Source of the DNA: Candidatus Hydrogenedentota bacterium | GTDB taxonomy: Bacteria > Hydrogenedentota > Hydrogenedentia > Hydrogenedentales > SLHB01 | Assembly (NCBI GenBank): GCA_016934125.1 | Contig: JAFGTL010000041.1 | Location: 1 to 13,935 of the forward strand | Reading direction: 5' to 3' | Length of the DNA stretch: 13,935 nt | Shown here: positions 1 to 7,198 of the stretch, piece after piece | Numbering within the stretch: the stretch's first letter is position 1 | How the letters are laid out: each line of letters starts with the position of its first letter | The notes under the pieces: generated by a model | Told to the model about the DNA's origin: nothing | The model's database searches: none | Seen by the model: the letters and a program-made list of their open reading frames with translations, nothing else | Made by a program: the position numbers and the translations under genes

Positions 1-2600
1 ACTGCTTCGAGGGCTTCGCGTCCGTTTCCGCAGACGTCGCAGAGAAATCCCAGCTTGAGCAGCATCTGGGCGCCCAGCTTGCGGTTCATCTCGTTATCAT
101 CGACGAGCAGGATCCGAACCGACGCCGCTTCGGCGAGGGTGTGCCGGGTGACGAGACGGTGCTGTTCCGCGTCGAGTTCGGGGGCCCGGCCCGCGATGAC
201 GAGGGCGAGGGTGTTGAGGAGTCGATCCCGCCTGATGGGCTTCACCAGGTAGGCGTCGAATCCGAGTTCAAGGAGGCGGGCAGCGTCACCCCGGGCGGGG
301 GCCGAGGTGGTGAGAACGAGATGGAGGGTGGAGAGGACGGGCTTCTCTCTGATGCGGCGGCCGAGTTCGGCTCCGTCCATGTCGCCCATGCGGGAATCGA
401 TGACGGCGACGTCGTAGGGTTTCGCGGGCTCGGACGAGACGGCGGCGAGGGTGGCCAGGGCCTGCTGTCCGGATTCCGCCTCGGACACGTGGCAGCCGAA
501 GCTGAGCAGGTATTCGCGGAAGATCTGGCGGTTGGTGGAGTTGTCGTCGACGACAAGAATCCGCGCACCGGCCAGGGCGGCAGTGTCGGGGGATGAAGCC
601 TCGGCCGGGGTTGGCGCGCCGGGCTCGAACGCGATGGCAACCCAGAAGGTGGAGCCGTGGCCGGGCCGGCTGTTCACACCGATTGCGCCGCCCATGGCTT
701 CGCAGAGCTGCTTGCTGATCGTGAGTCCGAGGCCGGTGCCGCCAAACCGGCGGGTGGTGGTTTGATCGGCCTGGGTGAACGGCCTGAAGAGGAGTTCCTC
801 GACTTCGGGGCTGATCCCGATGCCGGTATCGGTCACCTCGAAGCGGACTGGGATGCAGCCGTCGGCCTGTTCGCTGACGTGTTGATCGCGGAAGACGCGG
901 ATGACGACCTCGCCGTGCTGGGTGAACTTGATGGCGTTGCCGGCGAGATTGACGAGGATCTGGCGGAGGCGGCCGGGATCGCCCTTGAGCCAGGTGGGCA
1001 GTGCAGGCGCGAACAGGACGGCGAATTCGAGGCCCTTCCCCTGGGCACGGGGCGCGAGCATCTCGCCGACAGACTCGACGAGGTGCCGTGCATCGAAATC
1101 GATGCACTCGAGTTCGACTTTGCCCGCCTCGATCTTCGAGAAGTCCAGTATGTCGTTGATCACGGCGAGAAGGGCCTCACCCGACTCGCGCAACGACTTG
1201 GCATAGTCGGCCTGCTCGGGGGAGAGGTCGGAGATCATGAGAAGCTCCGACATGCCGATGACGCCGTTGAGGGGCGTGCGGATCTCGTGGCTCATCGTGG
1301 CGAGAAACTGGCTTTTGGCGGCGTTGGCGGATTCGGCCTCGTCGGCCATTCGGTTGGCATGGGCAATGGCCTGCTCCAACTGGGCGTTGACATCGGCCAA
1401 GGCAGACGCCTGTTGATCCAGTTTGAGGTTGGCGGCCTCGACGGTTGCCACTTGGACACCGACTGCGTTGGTAATGCGTCGCGCGGCGATCAGGAAGATC
1501 GCCCAGGACAGCAGGCCGAGGGCAACCATGACTTGCCAGCCGCGGTGGGACTGGGCGTTCGCGCGATCGGCGAGATCCCGTCGGAACCGCGCCTGAATGG
1601 GCTCCATCTCGTAGCGGACTTCGGCCCATTGGGCGAAGACGTTTGCGATGTCCGATTCGAGTTCGCGCCGCCGGCGCTCGAGGGCCAGGCGGTTCCGAAG
1701 CAGGGCGTACAGGCCGCCCCGGCCGAGTTCCATCGAACCGTCCGCCGGATCGTAGTGGGTGTCCTCGCCGAAGAGGGCGTGTTCGATGGCGCCGAGCAAC
1801 TCGATGGGCGGCGGGCCGGATTCCGCGTTGGGCGGGCCCAAATGGCTCAACTCGCCTTCGAGCCGGAGAAGCACCGGCCGGATCCGGTTTTCTCTGTAGT
1901 CCACGAGATAGTCCAGTTCGGTTTCCCCAGTTAACCGGGCGATTTCGAGGGAAAGGTCGGTGAGTTCGTTCTGGACGGGGGCCAGCGAAGTGGCGGGCAC
2001 GAGCAGTTCGATGACGGATCGAGACATTTGGCGTGCCTCGTCCTCTTGGGCGTGCCGGTAGCGGCGGATCGCGTCGGCCTGACGGAGGCGCTGGACGCCG
2101 GCCGTTCTGGCCACGGACTCGCGAAGGGCACCCAGAACGGATTCGAGGCGTTGTTCGGCCTCGTGGGACTGCCTGTCGACGCGGTCGACTTCCATTCGCC
2201 ATTCGGCGCACTGACTGCGGAGTCGATGCATATCGGCCAGTTGCTGCACAGTCATGTCAGTGATTCCGGCCAGGCCGGAGAGTTCGTCGCGGTTCCGGAT
2301 CTCGTCGAGAACGGCCAGGGCCCGGCCGTGCCAGTCCCGGAATGAGACTTGGCCGACACCGCCGCCCAGGATGAACGTGAGTTCGCGACGGCCTTCCTCG
2401 ATGCACTGATCGACGGTGCGGAACACGCGGGCGCCCTCCTGATCCACGTCGGCGAGGCGGGCGACCTCGGACATGAAGGAGTTGAACGCCCACCAGACGA
2501 TGACGAGGAAAAGGAGGCCCGAGCCGACCCCCACGGCCGTGAGCAGCCACACGAGCCGGACGGCCTGCTTGCCCGCGCTCTTGTACACAGTCTGCGTCAT
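1..2600 (-). CDS. Hybrid sensor histidine kinase with two receiver domains (3' end beyond window)
   Basis: This is an inner-membrane hybrid kinase; 866 residues are visible and the end lies off the left edge. Reading the minus strand from the ATG at 2600 shows a transmembrane helix at about residues 15-38, and an extracytoplasmic region of about 310 residues rich in Glu, Arg and Leu, probably helical. A second transmembrane helix lies at about 354-374, followed by a coiled-coil-like linker (about 385-430). The HisKA motif MSHEIRTPLNG has the phospho-accepting H438. The ATPase domain carries NAIKFT, DTGIG and GGTGLGL. Receiver 1 has the acidic pair D685/D686 and phospho-acceptor D735. Receiver 2 has D834/D835 and is cut by the edge. 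I see no HAMP or PAS domain. The start overlaps the stop of the upstream binding-protein gene (ATGA) and has no Shine-Dalgarno sequence, so translation is probably coupled. The layout resembles TorS-type kinases. A phosphotransfer domain or response regulator may follow outside the window. Confidence 0.93.
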   Translation of the reverse strand, partial: MTQTVYKSAGKQAVRLVWLLTAVGVGSGLLFLVIVWWAFNSFMSEVARLADVDQEGARVFRTVDQCIEEGRRELTFILGGGVGQVSFRDWHGRALAVLDEIRNRDELSGLAGITDMTVQQLADMHRLRSQCAEWRMEVDRVDRQSHEAEQRLESVLGALRESVARTAGVQRLRQADAIRRYRHAQEDEARQMSRSVIELLVPATSLAPVQNELTDLSLEIARLTGETELDYLVDYRENRIRPVLLRLEGELSHLGPPNAESGPPPIELLGAIEHALFGEDTHYDPADGSMELGRGGLYALLRNRLALERRRRELESDIANVFAQWAEVRYEMEPIQARFRRDLADRANAQSHRGWQVMVALGLLSWAIFLIAARRITNAVGVQVATVEAANLKLDQQASALADVNAQLEQAIAHANRMADEAESANAAKSQFLATMSHEIRTPLNGVIGMSELLMISDLSPEQADYAKSLRESGEALLAVINDILDFSKIEAGKVELECIDFDARHLVESVGEMLAPRAQGKGLEFAVLFAPALPTWLKGDPGRLRQILVNLAGNAIKFTQHGEVVIRVFRDQHVSEQADGCIPVRFEVTDTGIGISPEVEELLFRPFTQADQTTTRRFGGTGLGLTISKQLCEAMGGAIGVNSRPGHGSTFWVAIAFEPGAPTPAEASSPDTAALAGARILVVDDNSTNRQIFREYLLSFGCHVSEAESGQQALATLAAVSSEPAKPYDVAVIDSRMGDMDGAELGRRIREKPVLSTLHLVLTTSAPARGDAARLLELGFDAYLVKPIRRDRLLNTLALVIAGRAPELDAEQHRLVTRHTLAEAASVRILLVDDNEMNRKLGAQMLLKLGFLCDVCGNGREALEA

Positions 2601-3862
2601 GGGCCGGCCGCCGGCAGGAACGAGATGAGATCGTCCCAGCTACAGGGCACGACTTTGCCGTCCATGATCACGTTGGGCCAGGTGCGATCGCACGCTTGGT
2701 GGTCGCCGGGGCCGAGCGAGAGGGGTTCGCCGACACCGAGATCGAACTGCCCGAGGCCTTCCAGGGCCGTGATGACTGAACCCTTGGTGGGCTTGCCGTC
2801 GATGGAACCGAGGGCGAGCAGGAACATGCGCGTCGCGACGTAACCCTCGAATGAACGAAAAGAGGGCCGCATGTCGGGGGCATAGGCTTCGAGTGCGCGG
2901 TGGTACTCGGGGGCGATCGGGACATCGCTGTCGTAGTGCGGGAGAACCTGCGTAACCACAACGCCTTCGGCCAAGGGGCCCAAGGCTTCACAGACGGGCT
3001 GGGAACCGACAAAGGACATGGTGAGGAGCAGGGCGTTCAGGCCATGATGCCTGGCCAGACGGATGAACTCGATGCAGGGGGCATAGGTGCCCACGATGAT
3101 GACGGCCCGCGGCGGCGGTTCACTCAGCAGGAGGTCGGCGAGACCTCCCTCAACCGCCAGGGAATTGCGTTCGTAGCGGGCGTGGACAATCGAACGGACG
3201 TCTTTGAGTCCGCGCTCTTTGAGGGCCTCGATACCGCCGTGGAAGCCGGCATCGCCGAAGGCGTCGCGCTGGGTGAAGAAGGCGACCTCCTCGGGGCGGA
3301 GCCCGCCCGGCCGGACGAGGGCGTCGATCATGGCGCGGATCTCTTCGCCGTAGCTGGCGCGGAAGTTGATCACCACCCGATCGGGCGGAGTCTTGCGCAG
3401 GGCGCCGCCGCCGGAGAGCGCGGCGACAAAAGGCGTGCCACTCTCGATGGCAATCGGGATGGCCACGACGGCGGTTGGGGTTCCGACGTTTCCGATGATC
3501 GCGAGCACCTCCTCGCGGTCGATGAGGGCGTGCATGTTGGGCACGGTTCGGGTGGGCTCGTATCCATCGTCGAGGGAGATCAGGCGCAGCGTGCGGCCGC
3601 GGACGCCGCCGGCCCGGTTCGCCTCGGCAAGGGCCGCCTCGACGCCGGCTCGCATGTTGATCCCCAGGTAGGCGGTCGGGCCGCTCAATGCCGTGGACAT
3701 GCCGAGGAGCATCTCGCCATCTGATGCCTCGGCGGCCGCCAGCCGCGCGCAAGGGAGCAGAGTAATCAAGAAGGCGAAGAGGAAAGCGGACTGGGCTACC
3801 GGCGCGCGCAAGCGCCGACGCGACCTTGTGCGAATCGGCGTGGTCGTGAACCGGCACCCCAT
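2597..3862 (-). CDS. Liv-type periplasmic binding protein (type I fold), probable kinase co-receptor
   Basis: The product is a 421-residue exported binding protein of the branched-chain amino acid (LivJ/Peripla_BP_6) family. The N-terminus has a basic stretch (RTRSRRR) and a hydrophobic core ending in an AAA cleavage site near residue 44, so it looks like a Sec signal peptide. The Cys at 38 lacks a lipobox. The mature part begins with the family's first strand and loop (LLGMSTALSGPTAYLG) and continues with AEANRAGGVRGR and the IIGNVGTPTA loop. I chose the ATG at 3862 because it is followed directly by the signal peptide and preceded by GAGG/GGAGG. A second in-frame ATG at 3922 with GGAG six bases upstream would add 20 residues and cannot be excluded. 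Its stop overlaps the start of the hybrid kinase gene. With no ABC permease or ATPase nearby, a role in sensing is more likely than transport. The ligand cannot be told from the sequence. Confidence 0.9.
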   Translation of the reverse strand: MGCRFTTTPIRTRSRRRLRAPVAQSAFLFAFLITLLPCARLAAAEASDGEMLLGMSTALSGPTAYLGINMRAGVEAALAEANRAGGVRGRTLRLISLDDGYEPTRTVPNMHALIDREEVLAIIGNVGTPTAVVAIPIAIESGTPFVAALSGGGALRKTPPDRVVINFRASYGEEIRAMIDALVRPGGLRPEEVAFFTQRDAFGDAGFHGGIEALKERGLKDVRSIVHARYERNSLAVEGGLADLLLSEPPPRAVIIVGTYAPCIEFIRLARHHGLNALLLTMSFVGSQPVCEALGPLAEGVVVTQVLPHYDSDVPIAPEYHRALEAYAPDMRPSFRSFEGYVATRMFLLALGSIDGKPTKGSVITALEGLGQFDLGVGEPLSLGPGDHQACDRTWPNVIMDGKVVPCSWDDLISFLPAAGP

Positions 3863-4143
3863 GGGATCCTCGCTCCTCCAGCGTGCGGCGCCCGGCAGCG
3901 TGTCTTCACCGCTGACGATCATACAACACTCCGAGTCAAGTGGGAACCGCCGGCGGTTCGTTTCTTCATGCTGTGACTACACGTGGGCGCGAGGTCGAGA
4001 GTGATCGCGGCTGCCGTACTGGACGCTGCGCGCCCCGGCACACGCCGTATACTCCGCGATGATACCACGGTTTTCCGGGGCCTGCAATGATCAACGCGGC
4101 CGCGGGGAGCCCGGGTCAAGGGCGCGTTGGCCGCGATTTGGGC

Positions 4144-4172
4144 TGGACATTTTCCATACTTACTGGTATGCT
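4144..4172 (+). promoter_or_regulatory. Sigma70-like promoter of the TetR-family gene
   Basis: A TGGACA hexamer (5 of 6 to the -35 consensus) at 4144-4149 is followed after exactly 17 bases by TATGCT (4 of 6 to the -10 consensus) at 4167-4172. The ATAC-N6-GTAT inverted repeat fills the right part of the spacer and overlaps the -10 element, the usual position of a self-repressing TetR operator. The gene starts 35 bases downstream. Confidence 0.55.
4155..4170. promoter_or_regulatory. Operator box 1 (inverted repeat CATAC-N6-GTATG)
   Basis: The 16-base site CATACTTACTGGTATG is a perfect inverted repeat in its outer five bases on each side. It lies inside the TetR promoter. A near copy occurs at 4848-4863 before the isomerase gene; 13 of 15 aligned bases agree, including part of the non-palindromic spacer. 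A repeat of this size and spacing is typical of TetR-family operators. That the neighbouring TetR protein binds it is inferred. Confidence 0.65.
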
Positions 4173-4207
4173 CAGTCGCAGGAGCGAACGTGAAGGAGCG
4201 TCGTGCC

Positions 4208-4822
4208 ATGCCCGTCCGATCCCCGGAGATGCGCGCGAGATTGGCCGAATCGGCCTTTGATCTGTTTGCCGATCAGGGGTTTGATGGCGTGAACCTCGAG
4301 GCCATCGCGGCCCACGCGGGGGTCACCAAGGGCAGCCTCTACCACCACTACAACTCAAAGAAAGAGGTCGTGCTGGCGAGTTGCCGCTTCTACTACCGGA
4401 GCTGGCACCGGATGATCCAGGAGCGGATCGCGCCCGTGCGCGATCCCCTTGAGCGGCTGACGGCGGTGTTGCGGTTATCAGTGAAGACTTGTCTTTTCGA
4501 TGGGCGAAACCGGCTTTTTACGGCGTCCATTCTGGCATTGTCGCTGATGGACGAGGACGTGCAGGCCGGCTGGGCGCAGTTCTACGACTCGGTACGGGAG
4601 ACGTACGTCGGGCTTGTTGAGGCGGCCCTCGCGGCAGGCCAGTTGGAGGTGGCGGAGCCGCGCCGGGCGGCGGATCTGATGCTGGCCGCGATGGAGGGGA
4701 TCAAGCAGCGGGCGTCCTTTGAGCCGGAGATCGCGTCCGAGGAGGAACAGCAGCGCATTCTGGAGGATCTGCTGGGCATCCTGGGGGCGGGCCAGCCGCC
4801 CGCCCAGCGCGGGGCGGCGTAG
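4208..4822 (+). CDS. TetR/AcrR-family transcriptional regulator
   Basis: The product is a 204-residue DNA-binding regulator of normal TetR length. The N-terminal helix-turn-helix domain spans about residues 8-55, with helix 1 (RLAESAFDLFADQGF) and the recognition helix and flank VTKGSLYHHYNSKKEVV, the classic family signature. The C-terminal part (about 60-190) is helical and should bind a small ligand and form the dimer. The ATG at 4208 has AAGGAG nine bases upstream and begins just before helix 1. An in-frame TTG at 4127 would add a non-family extension running through the promoter, so I rejected it. Matching inverted repeats sit in its own promoter and directly downstream before the isomerase gene, predicting control of itself and the adjacent sugar cluster. 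There is no efflux pump gene nearby, so a catabolic role fits better than drug resistance. Confidence 0.92.
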   Translation: MPVRSPEMRARLAESAFDLFADQGFDGVNLEAIAAHAGVTKGSLYHHYNSKKEVVLASCRFYYRSWHRMIQERIAPVRDPLERLTAVLRLSVKTCLFDGRNRLFTASILALSLMDEDVQAGWAQFYDSVRETYVGLVEAALAAGQLEVAEPRRAADLMLAAMEGIKQRASFEPEIASEEEQQRILEDLLGILGAGQPPAQRGAA

Positions 4823-4834
4823 AGCCGGCCGCCA

Positions 4835-4865
4835 TCGACCGTTTTCGTATACTTATGGGTATGTT
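4835..4865 (+). promoter_or_regulatory. Putative promoter of the catabolic cluster
   Basis: TATACT at 4848-4853 (5 of 6 to the -10 consensus) and TATGTT at 4860-4865 are both possible -10 elements, and both overlap operator box 2. The only reasonable -35 is TCGACC at 4835-4840, 19 bases before TATGTT, so the promoter is weaker on paper than that of the TetR gene. Its place 44-74 bases before the isomerase start fits. Confidence 0.35.
4848..4863. promoter_or_regulatory. Operator box 2 (ATAC-N6-GTAT) upstream of the isomerase gene
   Basis: The core ATAC (4849-4852), six bases, GTAT (4859-4862) repeats the box in the TetR promoter: ATACTTATGGGTATG here against ATACTTACTGGTATG there. It lies between the TetR stop at 4822 and the isomerase start at 4909, in a gap of 86 bases. 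This makes the downstream sugar genes the likely second target of the TetR protein. Confidence 0.6.
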
Positions 4866-4908
4866 TTCAGGATAGGTGCGGGGGCCGAACAACCGGCGAG
4901 GGGGTGTC

Positions 4909-5781
4909 ATGAACATTGGATTTCATACGGATGCGTTCAACTCGTCCTACTGGGATTTCGAGAAATGCTTGCAGTGGGCGGAGCGAAACGGCGTGCACTA
5001 CATCGAATGCGGGTTGATCGACGGGGTGAGCTGGATCCACGGGCTCGGCTATCAGCCTCATGTGGCGCTCTATGAGGATCCCGCGCTCTTGCGGAAGAAG
5101 ATGGCGGGGTATGGGGTGGAGTTCTCTCAGGTGGACGCGGCCTACCCGCTGTCAGGCCGGGACGGCCCGTCGCGGGGCCTGCCCTATGTGCTGAAGTCGA
5201 TTCCGTGGGCGAAACTGGCGGGGTGTCCGCGGATCGCGACGACGGACGGGCTGCACAAGCCGGAGGGGCTCACGGATCGCGAGGCCATGGAGCAGATGAG
5301 GCGGATCTACGGGCAGATCATCGAGGTCGCCGAGGCGCACGAGATCACGATCAACGTCGAGGTGCACGGGTATTTCACGACGAACCCCGAGTGCATGGCG
5401 GAGATGCTCGAGTACTGCGACAGCCCGTTCCTGCGGATGAACATGGACACGGGCAACACGTTCATCGCGGGCCAGGATCCGGTGCCGTTCTGCGAACGAT
5501 TCAAGGAGAAGGTGTCCCATGTGCACGTGAAGGACGTGAGCGAATCGCTGGCGGCGGCGGCGCGGGGCGAGCAGACGGGGATCGCGGTGAGTTACTGCGC
5601 GATTGGGGACGGGGTCAATGCGGACAACATCCGCGGGTGCATCGAGATCCTCCGCGACGCGGGTTTCGACGGGGTGTTGGGCATGGAGTGCGAAGGCCAG
5701 GGCGGGCCGTTGATCGAGAAATCGCTGGCTTGGCTGCGCCGCCAGCTTCAGGAGTTGGGAATAGAAGAAGGGACTCGATGA
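4909..5781 (+). CDS. Sugar phosphate isomerase/epimerase-like TIM-barrel protein (AP endonuclease 2 family)
   Basis: The product is a 290-residue cytoplasmic protein with no signal peptide, of the xylose isomerase-like TIM-barrel family that includes IolE and the tagatose/psicose 3-epimerases. Probable metal ligands are visible in family order: E151 in NVEVHG, D180 in NMDTGN, H206 in HVHVKD and E260 in GMECEG. The ATG at 4909 is preceded by a strong GAGGGGG. An in-frame GTG at 4876 lies too close to operator box 2 and lacks such a site. It is the first structural gene behind box 2. Members isomerise or epimerise sugars or inositol derivatives, and some act on keto-sugars made by Gfo/Idh dehydrogenases, which fits the next gene. 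The precise substrate cannot be assigned. Its stop codon overlaps the start of a possible 29-codon reading frame. Confidence 0.88.
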   Translation: MNIGFHTDAFNSSYWDFEKCLQWAERNGVHYIECGLIDGVSWIHGLGYQPHVALYEDPALLRKKMAGYGVEFSQVDAAYPLSGRDGPSRGLPYVLKSIPWAKLAGCPRIATTDGLHKPEGLTDREAMEQMRRIYGQIIEVAEAHEITINVEVHGYFTTNPECMAEMLEYCDSPFLRMNMDTGNTFIAGQDPVPFCERFKEKVSHVHVKDVSESLAAAARGEQTGIAVSYCAIGDGVNADNIRGCIEILRDAGFDGVLGMECEGQGGPLIEKSLAWLRRQLQELGIEEGTR

Positions 5782-5867
5782 AGGGGCGCGGACAGGCTTC
5801 GTGTTTGGGAAGGACGTGGCCGACGCAAGAACCGCGGCCCCTTACGGGGACTGCGCTGAGGGACTGA
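5778..5867 (+). CDS. Possible 29-codon small ORF coupled to the isomerase gene
   Basis: An ATG at 5778 overlaps the isomerase stop (ATGA) and opens a frame of 29 codons ending in TGA 16 bases before the oxidoreductase start. The peptide (starting MKGRGQASCLGRT) is basic, has no membrane segment and matches no family I know. It covers nearly the whole 102-base gap. The frame is short and open partly because of the GC-rich sequence, so it may be chance. If translated, it would carry ribosomes through the stem-loop lying there and keep translation flowing to the next gene. Confidence 0.25.
   Translation: MKGRGQASCLGRTWPTQEPRPLTGTALRD
5781..5843 (+). other. Stem-loop between isomerase and oxidoreductase genes
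   Basis: AAGGGGCGCGG at 5781-5791, directly after the isomerase stop, is complementary to CCGCGGCCCCTT at 5832-5843 with one bulged base. This gives an 11-bp GC-rich stem around a 40-base loop. No U-tract follows, so it is not a standard terminator. It could be an mRNA-stabilising or processing hairpin that sets different levels for the two genes. Confidence 0.4.
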
Positions 5868-5883
5868 CATGAAAGGAGCAAGC

Positions 5884-7191
5884 ATGAGAAACGTGCAGCC
5901 GCCGCGGAGTGCACTGACGCGACGCGGATTTCTGGCGCGGGCCGCAGGGATCGCCGTGGCGCCGCAGATCGTGACCTTCCCCCTGCTGGGCGCCGCGGCG
6001 CCCAGCAACCGTATCGCCGTGGGCATGATCGGTGTGGGGAGCCGGGGGCGCCAGCATATCATCGAGTTGTTCCGCAATCACAAGGAGCGGGCACGGGTAG
6101 TCGCGGTATGCGACGTGAACCGGGCCAACTGCGATGAGGCCACGAAGATGCTGGCCGAGATGTATAAAGAGGACTCGTGCGCGACCCACGAGGATTACGG
6201 CGAATTGCTGGCGCGAGACGATATCGAGGCGGTGATCATCGCGGTGCCGGATCATTGGCACGCCCTCACGGCGGTGGCCGCGGCGCAGGCCGGGAAACCC
6301 CTGTACTCGGAGAAGCCGCTCGCGTACACGGTGGCCGAGGGGCAGGCCATGGTGGAGGCGGTGAAGCGGTTCGGGGTGGCCTTTCAGCACGGGACGCAAC
6401 AGCGCTCGGGACGGGATTTCCGGTTTGCGTGCGAACTGGCGCGGAACGGGCGGCTGGGGCGCGTCCACACGGTTCATGTGGGTGCACCGTTCGGCAAACA
6501 GGGGGGCAGCACGGAGACGGCGCCGGTGCCCGATGGGCTGAATTACGAGTTCTGGCTGGGGCCCTCGCCGCAGGTGCCCTATACGCCGGGGCGGTGCGAT
6601 GGCCGGGGTGGCGAAGGCTGGTATCACATTCGGGACTACTCGGGCGGATGGGTAACGGCGTGGGGAAGCCACGATTACGATATCGCGCAATGGGGCCTTG
6701 GGACGGATGATACGGGGCCGGTAACCGTCGAGGGGGAGGGCGAGTTCGCCACCGACGGGGCGTACGACACGGCCTGGAGATGGCGCGTGGCGTGTGCGTA
6801 TGCCGATGGGCGGAAGATCATTTTCGCGAGCAAAGACGTGAATCCCCACGGGGTGAAGTTCGAGGGCGATGACGGTTGGGTGTTCGTGAACCGCTGGACG
6901 CTGGAAGCGGAGCCGGAATCGCTGTTGAAGGAGCAGTTCGGCCCGGAGGAGACGCACCTGCCCGTGAGCGACAACCATATGGGGAACTTCCTGGATGCCG
7001 TGCGCGGGACGGCAACGTGTATCGCGCCGGTTGAGGCGGCGCACCGTTCGACTACGGCGTGCCACTTGTGTAACATCGCCATCGCCCTTCGCCGGGGCCT
7101 GCGATGGGATCCAACGGAGGAGCGGTTCGTGGACGATGACGAGGCGAACCGCCTGTTGTCGCGGCCGATGCGGCCGCCGTGGAGGCTGTGA
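5884..7191 (+). CDS. Tat-exported Gfo/Idh/MocA-family oxidoreductase
   Basis: The product is a 435-residue NAD(P)-dependent sugar dehydrogenase-like protein. The N-terminus has a twin-arginine signal (LTRRGFLA, R13/R14) with a hydrophobic stretch and an AAAP region near residue 40. The Rossmann motif GVGSRG is at 50-55, the family motif EKP at 143-145, and the substrate-domain motif GSHDYDIAQW at 261-270 holds the likely catalytic H263. The C-terminal tail RFVDDDEANRLLSRPMR is a hallmark of the large planctomycete-type family. I chose the ATG at 5884 because AAAGGAG sits just before it; the in-frame ATG at 5869 precedes that site. Relatives oxidise sugars or glycosides, often at C3. Tat export implies folding with bound cofactor in the cytoplasm, as for Zymomonas glucose-fructose oxidoreductase. 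It lies seven bases before the ThuA-like gene, so they share an mRNA. Confidence 0.92.
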   Translation: MRNVQPPRSALTRRGFLARAAGIAVAPQIVTFPLLGAAAPSNRIAVGMIGVGSRGRQHIIELFRNHKERARVVAVCDVNRANCDEATKMLAEMYKEDSCATHEDYGELLARDDIEAVIIAVPDHWHALTAVAAAQAGKPLYSEKPLAYTVAEGQAMVEAVKRFGVAFQHGTQQRSGRDFRFACELARNGRLGRVHTVHVGAPFGKQGGSTETAPVPDGLNYEFWLGPSPQVPYTPGRCDGRGGEGWYHIRDYSGGWVTAWGSHDYDIAQWGLGTDDTGPVTVEGEGEFATDGAYDTAWRWRVACAYADGRKIIFASKDVNPHGVKFEGDDGWVFVNRWTLEAEPESLLKEQFGPEETHLPVSDNHMGNFLDAVRGTATCIAPVEAAHRSTTACHLCNIAIALRRGLRWDPTEERFVDDDEANRLLSRPMRPPWRL

Positions 7192-7198
7192 AACTGCA

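Larger units (their letters stand above)
3863..4207. other. Divergent intergenic region between the binding-protein/kinase pair and the TetR gene
   Basis: About 345 bases separate the minus-strand binding-protein gene from the plus-strand TetR gene. The right end holds the TetR promoter and operator described separately. On the left, the minus strand has an alternative start (ATG at 3922) with its own GGAG. I see no convincing paired -35/-10 elements for the minus-strand operon; isolated TTGACT and TATGAT hexamers are only 10 bases apart. No RNA gene or repeat is visible in the rest. Confidence 0.6.

Noticed and set aside
657..1934. 425-codon plus-strand frame
   Set aside because: It is antisense to the HisKA, ATPase and linker regions of the hybrid kinase, whose motifs are unmistakable.
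286..2211. Minus-strand frames at 286-1107 and 1177-2211
   Set aside because: They are out of frame with the kinase reading frame that starts at 2600 and stays open to the window edge; their peptides are Arg/Pro-rich without motifs.
3917..3939. TTGACT and TATGAT on the minus strand as a promoter for the binding-protein gene
   Set aside because: The spacer is only 10 bases, far from the usual 16-18, so they cannot form one sigma70 promoter.
4045..4070. CCGTATACT...ATACCACGG as a third TetR box
   Set aside because: Only a half-site-like ATACT is shared; the ATAC-N6-GTAT spacing is absent and the dyad is poor.
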